64,000 nt of DNA from CAVZZG01 sp963779685 (lineage in GTDB: Bacteria > Actinomycetota > Thermoleophilia > Gaiellales > F1-60-MAGs149). The translations under genes and the position numbers were made by a program. The stretch's first letter is position 1, and every line of letters begins with the position of its first letter. Below are positions 8,920-16,778 of this stretch, one piece after another. Under the pieces are notes generated by a model, which was not told the origin of the DNA, ran no database searches, and saw only the letters and a list, made by a program, of their open reading frames with translations. Where the stretch lies: contig CAVZZG010000003.1 in assembly GCA_963779685.1 (NCBI GenBank), forward strand, positions 1,488,001 through 1,552,000. Reading direction: 5' to 3'.

Positions 8920-9240
8920 TCAGAGGAAGAGCGACTGGAGCCGCAGGGCCAGGCCCATGTCGCCGCTCACCTTGAGCTTGCCGGTCATGAACGCCATCTG
9001 CGGGTTCATCTGCCCGGCGACGATCTTCAGCCAGTTCTCGGCGCTGCACGTGATCGTGATGTCCGGCGAGTCGGCGGCACCGCTGGAGACGGCGCAGGTC
9101 GACGCCGCGATGTCCGCGTGCCAGACACCGCCGCCCTCACCCGTGAGATCGAACTGGTACACGCACTCGAGCCCGGCCGCGCGATCCGCGTGGAAGCGCG
9201 CGCCGAGGCCGTCGAAGAACTCCTGTGCCGTCGCGGTCAC
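8920..9240 (-). CDS. SCP2 sterol-carrier-like protein
   Basis: This 106-residue protein is a single SCP2 domain: a strand pair ending in WHADIA, then the conserved sequence ITITCSAENWLKIVAG, and the C-terminal helix MTGKLKVSGDMGLALRL typical of the lipid-binding tunnel. In bacteria such proteins bind fatty acyl chains or other hydrophobic ligands in the cytoplasm. It converges on the BNR lipoprotein gene with a 4-bp gap. The GTG start lies six bases after TACGCT, again arguing for a leaderless message. Confidence 0.88.
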   Translation of the reverse strand: MTATAQEFFDGLGARFHADRAAGLECVYQFDLTGEGGGVWHADIAASTCAVSSGAADSPDITITCSAENWLKIVAGQMNPQMAFMTGKLKVSGDMGLALRLQSLFL

Positions 9241-9246
9241 GCCCTA

Positions 9247-9252
9247 AGCGTA
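9247..9252 (-). promoter_or_regulatory. -10 box of the SCP2 gene
   Basis: The minus strand reads TACGCT, a six-base spacer, then GTG. Initiation would fall at the start codon itself. No clear -35 is visible. Confidence 0.5.
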
Positions 9253-9330
9253 GCCGCGCACGACGCTGTCCGACCACGCCGTCGCGTACTCTTCCGGGCC
9301 GAAGCCGAGCGCTCAGGAGACGAACGCCCA

Positions 9331-9642
9331 GTGACGTACATCATCACCGAGCCGTGCATCGACGTGAAGGACCGCTCCTGCGTCGAGGTTTGCCCGGTCG
9401 AGTGCATCCACGAGTCGGATCGCATGCTCGTCATCGATCCCGAGGAGTGCATCGACTGCGGCGCGTGCGAGCCCGAATGCCCGGTGGAGGCGATCTTCCC
9501 CGAAGACGCCGTGCCCGACGCGATGGAGCCGTTCATCGCCATCAACTACGGGTTTCGCGAGGGTCTCGCGACGGTCGCGGAACTGGTCGCGGCGAGGGTC
9601 GAAAGCTCCCCTCCCCCGCCCATCCCCGGCCACCGCGAATAG
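9331..9642 (+). CDS. fdxA: Seven-iron ferredoxin (3Fe-4S/4Fe-4S), FdxA type
   Basis: This 103-residue protein carries the classical actinobacterial 7Fe ferredoxin pattern. Cysteines at 9, 17, 21 and 25 belong to the N-terminal half-motif, and ECIDCGACEPECP (Cys40, 43, 46 and 50) supplies the second cluster. It is a cytoplasmic low-potential electron carrier. The GTG at 9331 gives the normal family N terminus TYIITEPC and is preceded by AGGAGA ten bases upstream. A TACTCT box at 9287-9292 would leave a leader of about 30 nt, so this gene, unlike many neighbours, looks leadered. It is monocistronic. Confidence 0.93.
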   Translation: MTYIITEPCIDVKDRSCVEVCPVECIHESDRMLVIDPEECIDCGACEPECPVEAIFPEDAVPDAMEPFIAINYGFREGLATVAELVAARVESSPPPPIPGHRE

Positions 9643-9647
9643 GCTCC

Positions 9648-11579
9648 TCAGGCGACGAGGCCGCGCGAGTAGCGGCCCGAGGCGAGCCGGGGCGGCGGGA
9701 TGTCGGCGTCGTCGTCCGACGCTGAGGCCGCCGACACCCCACGGCGCACCTCGCCGAACGACAGCCCCTCCAGCGACAGGAAGACCAGGCCGAGCCCGGC
9801 GCCGAGGGCGACCTCGATCGCCTGCAGGCCGATGGCGAACGCAACGGCGGAGGTCTGCGAGATCCCGTAGGTCGCGGTCAGCGCGAGTACCACCGCGAAC
9901 TGGAACACGCCGACGTTCCCCGGCGTGATCTGGACGAGCCCGATGACGTTGGACGCGAGGAACACCACCGCCGTGGCTCCGAGGGCGTGCTGATCCAGGC
10001 CGAAGGCCTTCAGCGTCAGCCAGATCCCGGCTGCCTGAGCCGACCAGGAGAGGAGGCCGCCCGCAAGGCTCCGCAACGCGCGGACGGGGTCGTGCAGGAG
10101 GCGCTGGCCCCGGCTCATCTCGCGCGCGATCGCCTCGGCGCCGCGCAGCACGACGTCGAGGGTGCGGGCAGTCGGGTCGACGGCGAGGAGGTCGGGTCGC
10201 CGGCGTCTGCGCCAGCGGGCCAGGAGCTCCACCGCAACCGCGGCCAGGATCAGCGAGCAGACCGCGGCGATCAGGGCGATGACGCCCCGGAACAGCTCGT
10301 TCGGCACGCTCGGCAGCATGAGCGTCATGCCGAGGATCATGGCCACCAGCGTCACCCCCAGCACCAGCTGCTCCATCACCAGCGTGCCGGCGAGCGTGGA
10401 CATCGTGATCGTCACCCCGGAGTCCTTGGCCACTCTGCGGCGGAACACGTACATCCGGCCCACCTCGCCGAGCCGGGCCACGAGCAGGTTGTTCAGCAGG
10501 AAGCCGATGAACAACGCCGGGATGATCTGGCGGTAGCGGAAGCGCGGATGGCCGGGGATGGTGTCGAGGCTGCTCTTCCACACCACCGCCTTGAACCAGA
10601 CGCTGAGGAAGTTCATGATCAGCGCCGCGATCACGAGCGGCACGGACAGCGTCTGGAACACGTGCCAGGCGCCGACCACCTGCTCGCGATCCGTGCGCTG
10701 GAAGACCACCGACACCACGATCGCCACCAGCCCGACGACGATGCCGATGCGGAGCCACGAGATCCGCCGTACGGGCGCGAGGGCCGCGAGCTCCGACATC
10801 GTCACGGCCTCCAGCTCGCGCTCCTTCACCGCGGCCAGGATGGCCGGCAGGGCCTCGGCGGTCTGCGACCGGTCGCCGTCGCCGCTCCCGTCGCCGTCGT
10901 GGAGCAGCAGGATGGCGCCGGGCCGCAGCGCCGCCACCGAGCGGTGTGCGATCGTCTCGGCCCCGGGCAGGCGCGTGTCGAAGACGCCCTTCGTCCAGCC
11001 GACCACGCGGTAGCCGAGGCGGCGGCAGACGCCGACCACCATGGGGTTGCGGAAGCCGTGCGGAGCCCGGAACAGCGACACGGGCGGCGCCCCGGCGGCG
11101 TGCAGTATCCGCTGCGTCCGGGTGAGCTCCTCGGCGATCTCACCGCGCGACGCGAACACGAGGATGCCATGGCTGTAGCCATGATTGGCGACCTCGTGGC
11201 CCTCGCGCACGATCCGCTCGACCAGCTCGGGATGGGCCTCGGCGTGCTTGCCGAGCACGAAGAACGTCGCGCGCATGCCGGCCGCCCGCAGGGCATCGAG
11301 GACGCGCGGCGTCGCGTCCGGGCTGGGGCCGTCGTCGAAGGTCAGGGCGACGACCGGGGCGTGGACGCCGACGCCGTCGACGACCCGGCCGAACAGCGGC
11401 GCGTTGCGCGAGAAGCAGCCGATCGTCACGACCACCAGGCCGCTCACGAACACCACGTCGACGATCCACGGCACCCAGCCGACGCCGAGACGCACGAACG
11501 CGTAGTCGATGGCCGCCGCCACGACGATGACGCCGAGCACGAGCGCCGCGAAGCGGAGGAGGACCTCGGTCTTCCTCAT
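9648..11579 (-). CDS. Fusion of polysaccharide deacetylase and flippase-like membrane domain
   Basis: The 643-residue product joins two families. Two N-terminal membrane segments precede a NodB domain with LTFDDGPSPDAT (about residue 79), the metal site SHGILVF following HEVANHGY, and the LLLHDG motif, all expected for a metal-dependent carbohydrate deacetylase. After another membrane helix (about 275-296) comes the multi-helix lysylphosphatidylglycerol-synthase membrane region (UPF0104/AglD-like), with a central LLNNLLVARLGEVGR and ITPGNVGVFQ. That region is a presumed flippase. The GT4 gene upstream overlaps by ATGA, so synthesis, deacetylation and transfer of a lipid-linked sugar are plausible joint steps. 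The substrate is unknown. Confidence 0.85.
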   Translation of the reverse strand: MRKTEVLLRFAALVLGVIVVAAAIDYAFVRLGVGWVPWIVDVVFVSGLVVVTIGCFSRNAPLFGRVVDGVGVHAPVVALTFDDGPSPDATPRVLDALRAAGMRATFFVLGKHAEAHPELVERIVREGHEVANHGYSHGILVFASRGEIAEELTRTQRILHAAGAPPVSLFRAPHGFRNPMVVGVCRRLGYRVVGWTKGVFDTRLPGAETIAHRSVAALRPGAILLLHDGDGSGDGDRSQTAEALPAILAAVKERELEAVTMSELAALAPVRRISWLRIGIVVGLVAIVVSVVFQRTDREQVVGAWHVFQTLSVPLVIAALIMNFLSVWFKAVVWKSSLDTIPGHPRFRYRQIIPALFIGFLLNNLLVARLGEVGRMYVFRRRVAKDSGVTITMSTLAGTLVMEQLVLGVTLVAMILGMTLMLPSVPNELFRGVIALIAAVCSLILAAVAVELLARWRRRRRPDLLAVDPTARTLDVVLRGAEAIAREMSRGQRLLHDPVRALRSLAGGLLSWSAQAAGIWLTLKAFGLDQHALGATAVVFLASNVIGLVQITPGNVGVFQFAVVLALTATYGISQTSAVAFAIGLQAIEVALGAGLGLVFLSLEGLSFGEVRRGVSAASASDDDADIPPPRLASGRYSRGLVA

Positions 11580-12742
11580 CGAGCCTGGCTCCGGCCGCGC
11601 ATAAGGCCGAGATAGTACTCCTCGAGCTGGCCCGCCACCCGGCTCCAGGAGTAGTGCGCGACCGCCGTCTTGCGCCCTTCCCGGCCCATCCGCGCCCGCT
11701 CCGCAGGCCGGTCGAGCAGGTAGAGGAGCGCCTCGGCGAACCGCACGTCGTCGTCGGCGGGCGAGATCATCAGCCCCTGCCGGCCGTGGTCCATGAGCAG
11801 CTGGAAGCCCGAGATCCGGCTGGCGACGACCGGCCGCCCGCAGCTCATGGCCTCGAGCAGCACCATGCCGAACGAGGCCCGGTTGCACGGCGTGCAGTGA
11901 ATGTCCGCGGAGCAGTAGTACCGGGGGCGCTCCCAGTTCACGCGCCCCGCCCAGACCACCGAGTCGCCCATGGCGGCCGGGACGCGCTTCTGGTACATCG
12001 TGCGCAACGGTCCGTCGCCGACGATGATCAGCCGCACGTCCGGTCCCCATTCCCGGCGGACGCGGGCGAAGGCGTCCACCATCGTGCCAAGCCCGTTGCG
12101 CGGGTCGAACCGGCCCAGGAAGAGGATGTTCTGCTTGCCGTCCTGGTACTGCGGGAGCGGGTCGGCGTCGGGCGAGAAGTGGCGCTCGTCGATGCCATTC
12201 GGGATCACCGTGTAGTCGAACGGGAAGTACCGGACGAGCGAGCCTATGCACGCCTCGGACACCACGATCTTGCCGTCGAGGCGCGCGATCGACGCTCGCA
12301 GCAGGCGCCCGCCGATGTCGAGCAACGGCCCCGGTGCGAACACCGAGTGGAACGTGCCGACGGTGATGGTCGACGAGGGCGCGGCGAAGGGGACGAGGAC
12401 GACGAAGCTCGGGTTGTACGGCGCGTGGGTGTGGATCACGTCGAAGCGCCGCTCGCGGAAGAGCTTCTTCATGCGGTGGAGGAGCCGGAAGTCGACCGTA
12501 TGCAGCGTCTGCGACGCGTTGCCGTACATCCGCAGCGCCTGGCCCATGCGCAGCACCTCGAAGGGCACGTGCTCCTCGGGCCGGTAGTCCCCGTCGACGA
12601 CCGTCGGCGGCCGGAAGAGGTTGCCGGTGATCACCGTCACCTCGTGACCCCTGGCGTGGAGGTGCATCGCCTGGCCGTGGACGTGCTCGGTGATACCGCC
12701 GAGCTGGGGGTAGTAGTAGTCGGTGACGATGGCGACCCGCAC
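11576..12742 (-). CDS. Glycosyltransferase family 4 (GT-B, retaining)
   Basis: This 388-residue GT-B enzyme has an N-terminal Rossmann half starting VAIVTDYYYPQLGGITEH, which is typical of PimA/PimB-like transferases. The C-terminal half has the donor-site motif SFGMVLLEAMSCGRPVVAS with the EX7E glutamates. It would transfer a sugar from a nucleotide donor to a lipid or glycan acceptor at the inner membrane face. The GTG at 12742 is preferred over an in-frame ATG at 12790 because the promoter box and a CIRCE-like operator lie between them. It is coupled to the deacetylase-flippase fusion by a 4-bp overlap. Confidence 0.9.
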   Translation of the reverse strand: MRVAIVTDYYYPQLGGITEHVHGQAMHLHARGHEVTVITGNLFRPPTVVDGDYRPEEHVPFEVLRMGQALRMYGNASQTLHTVDFRLLHRMKKLFRERRFDVIHTHAPYNPSFVVLVPFAAPSSTITVGTFHSVFAPGPLLDIGGRLLRASIARLDGKIVVSEACIGSLVRYFPFDYTVIPNGIDERHFSPDADPLPQYQDGKQNILFLGRFDPRNGLGTMVDAFARVRREWGPDVRLIIVGDGPLRTMYQKRVPAAMGDSVVWAGRVNWERPRYYCSADIHCTPCNRASFGMVLLEAMSCGRPVVASRISGFQLLMDHGRQGLMISPADDDVRFAEALLYLLDRPAERARMGREGRKTAVAHYSWSRVAGQLEEYYLGLMRGRSQAR

Positions 12743-12751
12743 GGCGAGCGC

Positions 12752-12757
12752 ACTGTA
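12752..12757 (-). promoter_or_regulatory. -10 box of the GT4 gene
   Basis: The minus strand reads TACAGT nine bases before the GTG at 12742. Its position inside the alternative longer reading frame argues for the shorter protein. Confidence 0.4.
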
Positions 12758-12783
12758 CCGGGCGGCGATTTCAGCCGGAGGCA

Positions 12784-12810
12784 TTGGCACTGTCGATTCA
12801 TGAGTGCCAA
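12784..12810. promoter_or_regulatory. CIRCE-like operator (probable HrcA site)
   Basis: The sequence is TTGGCACTG, nine bases, GAGTGCCAA. This is the exact 9-9-9 architecture of CIRCE (consensus TTAGCACTC-N9-GAGTGCTAA), with one mismatch between the two arms. It lies just upstream of the fmdB-family -10 box, at the place of the -35 region, and between two divergent transcription units. HrcA repressing fmdB is the simplest reading; effects on the GT4 side are also possible. Confidence 0.65.
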
Positions 12811-12828
12811 CCTCGTGAGGCCGATCGC

Positions 12829-12834
12829 TATACT
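12829..12834 (+). promoter_or_regulatory. -10 box of the FmdB-family gene
   Basis: TATACT followed by six bases and the GTG start. This is a near-consensus box giving a leaderless or nearly leaderless mRNA, with the CIRCE-like site upstream of it. Confidence 0.6.
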
Positions 12835-12840
12835 GCGTGC

Positions 12841-13143
12841 GTGCCGATCTACGAGTACCGATGCCTGAACGGCCACCGGTTCGAGGTCATGCAGCGCTTC
12901 TCGGACGCGCCGATCGAGCGCTGCGCCGAGTGCGGCGCGAGCGTGCAGAAGGTGCTGAGCTCGCCGGCGATCCACTTCAAGGGCTCGGGGTTCCACAACA
13001 CCGACTACGGTCGCGGCAAGGCCGGCCGGCCGGCGGACGGCGACGGCGGTGGAAGCTCCGGTGGCGAGACGACGAAGGGCTCCGGTGGCGATTCCGCGAG
13101 TACCACCGCGACCACACCGAGCACCTCCGGCTCCGAAGGCTGA
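12841..13143 (+). CDS. FmdB-family zinc-ribbon protein
   Basis: This 100-residue protein begins PIYEYRCLNGHRFEV, followed by CAECG and VQKVLSSPAIHFKGSGFH, the standard FmdB (CxxC_CxxC_SSSS) zinc-ribbon pattern; the first knuckle is the C-x2-G-H variant. The remaining 45 residues are a low-complexity Gly/Ser/Thr tail. Family members are small putative regulatory or zinc-binding proteins with no proven single function. The start is fixed by the -10 box and by the conserved N terminus. The CIRCE-like operator upstream suggests induction by protein-folding stress. The next gene overlaps by one base. Confidence 0.88.
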   Translation: MPIYEYRCLNGHRFEVMQRFSDAPIERCAECGASVQKVLSSPAIHFKGSGFHNTDYGRGKAGRPADGDGGGSSGGETTKGSGGDSASTTATTPSTSGSEG

Positions 13144-13427
13144 TGCGCCGCGCCCTCCTCGTCGTCACGCCACTGCTCGTCACGGGGTGCACGTTCATGG
13201 GCGAGCAGCGAACCGTCGACGGCAGCTCCGTGGAGAAGGCGATCCGGCGGGCCGTGATCGAGCAGGGCAACCAGGTCGCGTCCATGCACTGCCCCAACGG
13301 GCAGAAGGCCAAGAAGGGCGTCACGTTCGACTGCACGGGCGTCATCAACGGCACGAATGTCGTCGCGCACGTCACGCTGACCGACCCGACCCCGCACTTC
13401 GAATACCGGCTCGAGTACAAGCCTTAG
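13143..13427 (+). CDS. DUF4333-type lipoprotein
   Basis: This 94-residue protein begins with a short signal ending LLVTGCTF, a lipobox. The mature part contains a pair of cysteines (MHCPNG and FDCTG) that probably form a disulfide, and matches the small DUF4333 fold common in actinobacterial surface lipoproteins. The function is unknown. Its ATG shares one base with the FmdB-family stop (TGATG), so it should be co-expressed and fall under the same CIRCE-like control. The gene converges on the GGDEF/HD-GYP gene with a 4-bp overlap. Confidence 0.75.
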   Translation: MRRALLVVTPLLVTGCTFMGEQRTVDGSSVEKAIRRAVIEQGNQVASMHCPNGQKAKKGVTFDCTGVINGTNVVAHVTLTDPTPHFEYRLEYKP

Positions 13428-15574
13428 CGGCGCCGCTCGACCTCACGGGTCTGGGCCATGAGCACGGTGACCGCGGCCTCGACGACGAGCGGGTCGAGAT
13501 GCGACCCGGCCGAGCGCCGCAGCTCGCTGATGGCCTCGTCCTCGCCGCGGCGCGTCTGGTAGACACGGTCGGAGGTGATCGCGGAGTAGGCGTCCGCGAC
13601 CGCGACGATGCGCGCCTCGAGCGGGATGTCCTCACCGGCGAGGCAATCCGGGTAGCCGGTCCCGTCCCAGCGCTCGTGATGGTGGCGGACGGCGGGCGCG
13701 GCGTCCGACAGTCCGGCGACACGGCGGATCAACTGCTCGCCGATGGCGGTGTGGGTGCGCATCGTCGTCCACTCCTCGTCCGTCAGTGGCCCCGGCTTCG
13801 CCAGCACGCTGTCGGGGATGGCGACCTTGCCGATGTCGTGCAGCCAACCGCCCACCCGGCATCGCATGACCAATCCGTCGGATAGGGCGAGCTGCTCGGC
13901 GATCGCCCCTGACAGGTCGGCGACCTGCTGGGAGTGGGCCTCCGGCATGCCTTCGCGGATGGCCGCCGACAGCGCCAGCGCCTGCGCAAGCCGCAACGCC
14001 TCGGGCTCCTCGGCGACGAAGTCCTCGACCGTCATCTCGGTGAAGAGCCGCACGAGATCGCGGCCTCGGCGCTTGGCGGCGTAGAGCGCACGGTCGGCCG
14101 CATCGATGATGCCCTCGACGCTCCACAGCGAGTCGCTGGCGCGCACGGCGCCGACCGATACGGTGACCGGGAGCTCGGCGCCAACGCCGGCGTCGAAGGG
14201 CGCCACGGAGATGGCGCGGCGCAGGGCGTCGCCGATGGCGTGGAGATCGTCGTCCCGGCCGACGGCCGGGATGACGACGCAGAACTCCTCGCCGCCCCAG
14301 CGGGCGACGATGTCGTACTCGCGGACGGCCGTCCGCAGCCGCCGCCCGATCTCGACCAGCACGTGATCGCCGGCCTGGTGGCCGTACGTGTCGTTGATCG
14401 GCTTGAACCGATCGGCGTCGATCAGGAGGACCGCCGGCGTGTGCCCTTCCCGCTCGGCTCGCCGCAGCTCGACGGTGAGCGCCTCGACGCACCCGCGGCG
14501 GTTCAGCAGGCCGGTCAGCGCATCGGTGCGCGACCGCTCCTCGGCCTCCTGCTGGGCCCCGAGGGCCCGCTCGAGCTCGGCGAGCTCGCGCCGGCGCGAG
14601 GCGCGGGCGAGCACCGCCGCGAGGGCGAGCAGCAGCGCGGCGACACCGGCGTAGAGGACCGGGACGACGCCGATCGTGTCCGTGAAACCGAGCGACGGCT
14701 CGCCGGCGACGACGTACCAGTGGTTGGCGTTCCCCGGCGAACGGTCGACGCGGCGGTAGGCGAGACGCTCGCCGTGCACGGAAGCCATGCCCGCGACGTT
14801 GCCCGCGAATGCGCGGTAGGCCGGGTCGGGCTCCTCTCCGAGGAGGGTGCGCGGCCGCTGGGGCGTCTGGGCGTCGAGAATCACCTTGCCGGACGTGACC
14901 TCGACGAGGTCGATGTGAATGCCCTTCCCGACGACCTGCTCGACGTGGCGCCGGAAGCTCTCGATCGTCAGCTCGTAGTGCACCATGCCGACCTTGTCGC
15001 CGTTACCGGCGACGATCGGCGTCGAGATCGAGATCACCCACTCGGCCGTATCGGGTGAGACGTACGGCTGCGCCAGGTAGACCTGCCCCGGGGCGAGCGC
15101 CATGGTCGGGGCGAAGAAGATGTTGTGCGCCTCGCTCGCCGACAGCTCCGCGACGGTTGCCGAGCGGCCCCGCACGACACGCGCGTTCTCGGCGCCGGAG
15201 GCGTCGATGAAGCAGGCTTCGCCGATGGCGTCGGGGTAGAGCTGCTCCAGGTAGCGCATCGCGGCCGTCGCTTCCGCGAGCGGGACCCCCGAGCGGATGC
15301 GCTCCTGGCGGGGGCGCGGGTCGGCGTAGAAGGCCTTGAACGCCGGGTTCCAGGCCGTCAGGAGGGCGACGTCGCGGGCACGGGAGAACGCCGCGGAGAT
15401 CGCGGCGGCCTCGGCCTGGGCGCGGCTCTGAAGGCGCTGCGCGAGAGCTGCGTCGGCCCGCGTGCGGTCGCCCGCAATGGTTGCGGCGGCGAGCGCCAGC
15501 AGGACGACGCTCAGCAGGAGCGCGACCGCCGGTACCAGGCCGAGACGTCGGGGGAGATGCAGATCGCTTTGCAC
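13424..15574 (-). CDS. Cache sensor with GGDEF and HD-GYP domains (c-di-GMP turnover)
   Basis: This 716-residue membrane protein has an N-terminal helix (about 10-32), an extracytoplasmic double-Cache region to about 310, a second helix, a GGDEF domain with intact RWGGEEF and a C-terminal HD-GYP domain with HDIGK and HHHERWDGTGYP. It can in principle both make and degrade c-di-GMP in response to an external ligand. The GTG at 15574 was chosen because the hydrophobic helix follows directly. A GGAGG lies only two bases before it, unusually close, so a slightly later start cannot be excluded. It is 49 bp downstream of lytR on the same strand. Confidence 0.9.
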   Translation of the reverse strand: MQSDLHLPRRLGLVPAVALLLSVVLLALAAATIAGDRTRADAALAQRLQSRAQAEAAAISAAFSRARDVALLTAWNPAFKAFYADPRPRQERIRSGVPLAEATAAMRYLEQLYPDAIGEACFIDASGAENARVVRGRSATVAELSASEAHNIFFAPTMALAPGQVYLAQPYVSPDTAEWVISISTPIVAGNGDKVGMVHYELTIESFRRHVEQVVGKGIHIDLVEVTSGKVILDAQTPQRPRTLLGEEPDPAYRAFAGNVAGMASVHGERLAYRRVDRSPGNANHWYVVAGEPSLGFTDTIGVVPVLYAGVAALLLALAAVLARASRRRELAELERALGAQQEAEERSRTDALTGLLNRRGCVEALTVELRRAEREGHTPAVLLIDADRFKPINDTYGHQAGDHVLVEIGRRLRTAVREYDIVARWGGEEFCVVIPAVGRDDDLHAIGDALRRAISVAPFDAGVGAELPVTVSVGAVRASDSLWSVEGIIDAADRALYAAKRRGRDLVRLFTEMTVEDFVAEEPEALRLAQALALSAAIREGMPEAHSQQVADLSGAIAEQLALSDGLVMRCRVGGWLHDIGKVAIPDSVLAKPGPLTDEEWTTMRTHTAIGEQLIRRVAGLSDAAPAVRHHHERWDGTGYPDCLAGEDIPLEARIVAVADAYSAITSDRVYQTRRGEDEAISELRRSAGSHLDPLVVEAAVTVLMAQTREVERRR

Positions 15575-15623
15575 GACCTCCTGTGTGATCGGCGTTTTGC
15601 AGGTCGAACTTGAAAGCCCTGAC

Positions 15624-16739
15624 CTACTTCGTACAGGCCGGCGCGAACGGGTCGCTGGCACGCACCGGCTGGGGTGCCGCCTGACCCAGGAACTCCGCGA
15701 TCACCCGCGAGTTCTCGGGCCGCGCGAGCAGGTACGACACGCCCGCGATGTCCTGCGGGGTGCCGCCGAGGTGGCACGAGACGTGGCGCTCGGCGCGGAA
15801 GTCGACCCAGCCGAGCGCGAGCAGCTGGTTGGCCGAGAGCTCGGTCGCCAGCGGGTCGGCGGCCGCTGCCCCGACGCCCCGCAGCCGGAACAGCGTCGAG
15901 GGTGCCGTGAGGGTGCGGCGGAGCGCCGCCATCACCTGCTGCTGGCGCTGGCCGCGGGTGACGTCGGAGTCGCGAGGGTTCAAGGCGTTCTTCCGCACCC
16001 GGGCGTAGATCAGCGCCTGCTTCCCGTCGAGGTGGATAGGCCCCTTCGGGAACCGGTAGCTCCGGCCGCCGAAGACGGACACGATCCGCTCCCGCGACAC
16101 GATGTCGACCCCGCCGACCGCGTTCACCAGCCGCTGGAAGCCCGAGAAGTCGACCACGACGACGTGGTTGACCGGGATGCCGGTCACGCTCTCCACGGTC
16201 CGGATCGCGAGGGCGGGACCGCCGAGGGCGTAGGCGGCGTTGATCTTGTCCTCGCCGTGCCCGGCGATCGGCACCCGCAGATCACGCGGTATCGCAAGGG
16301 TCGCGACGAGGTGCCGGCCGGGGTCGGTTCGGATCAACTGGATCGAGTCCGAGTGCCCGGTCTTGTCGGCGCCGAGTACCAGGATGGTGACCGGCGTCGA
16401 GAGCCCGAGGCCGTGCTGCGGCGTGAGCGCGAGCACGGCCGCCCGCCCGCCGGGCATCCGCGCCAGCCGCACGTTGGCGCGCTCGACCGACGACCGGAAC
16501 GCCATGTACCCGACCACGAGCCACACGGCCAGGGCGACGCCCAGCCCGGCGAGAACGATGAACGCGAGCCGCTTGTAGGGCGGCCGCCGTCGCGGCGCGA
16601 CCCGGGCGGGCGCCGGGCGAGGCGGGAGGACGACCGGGCCACGGGCTTCGGCCCCCGCATCCGGCGGCGCCCCGAGATCCGGGTCGGAGTCGCGCGGCCC
16701 GCTCCCGCCGCGATAGACGCGGTACGGCGTGTCCGGCAT
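15624..16739 (-). CDS. LytR-CpsA-Psr family glycopolymer transferase
   Basis: This 371-residue protein has a proline-rich cytoplasmic N terminus, one membrane helix (about 57-80) and an extracellular LCP domain. Conserved residues are visible: SDSIQLIRTDP, AIPRDLRVPI, KINAAYALGG, and arginines in YARVRKNALNPRDSDVTRGQRQQQ. LCP enzymes attach teichoic-acid-like or arabinogalactan-type polymers to peptidoglycan or proteins outside the cell. ATG at 16739 follows TACAGT by seven bases. It is divergent from the ROK kinase and upstream of the c-di-GMP sensor. Confidence 0.92.
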   Translation of the reverse strand: MPDTPYRVYRGGSGPRDSDPDLGAPPDAGAEARGPVVLPPRPAPARVAPRRRPPYKRLAFIVLAGLGVALAVWLVVGYMAFRSSVERANVRLARMPGGRAAVLALTPQHGLGLSTPVTILVLGADKTGHSDSIQLIRTDPGRHLVATLAIPRDLRVPIAGHGEDKINAAYALGGPALAIRTVESVTGIPVNHVVVVDFSGFQRLVNAVGGVDIVSRERIVSVFGGRSYRFPKGPIHLDGKQALIYARVRKNALNPRDSDVTRGQRQQQVMAALRRTLTAPSTLFRLRGVGAAAADPLATELSANQLLALGWVDFRAERHVSCHLGGTPQDIAGVSYLLARPENSRVIAEFLGQAAPQPVRASDPFAPACTK

Positions 16740-16746
16740 CCGCGGC

Positions 16747-16752
16747 ACTGTA
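16747..16752 (-). promoter_or_regulatory. -10 box of the LytR-type gene
   Basis: The minus strand reads TACAGT, seven bases, ATG. This fits the leaderless pattern seen across the window. Confidence 0.5.
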
Positions 16753-16778
16753 CCCGCCCGGATACGCTTGACCGGGTC

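Noticed and set aside
9987..11615. A 542-codon plus-strand frame over the deacetylase-flippase gene
   Set aside because: The product is low-complexity and Arg/His/Glu/Asp-rich, antisense to two well-supported genes, with no motif.
12743..12790. ATG-started longer form of the GT4 protein
   Set aside because: The added residues include the promoter region and reach the CIRCE-like site, and family similarity begins at the GTG.
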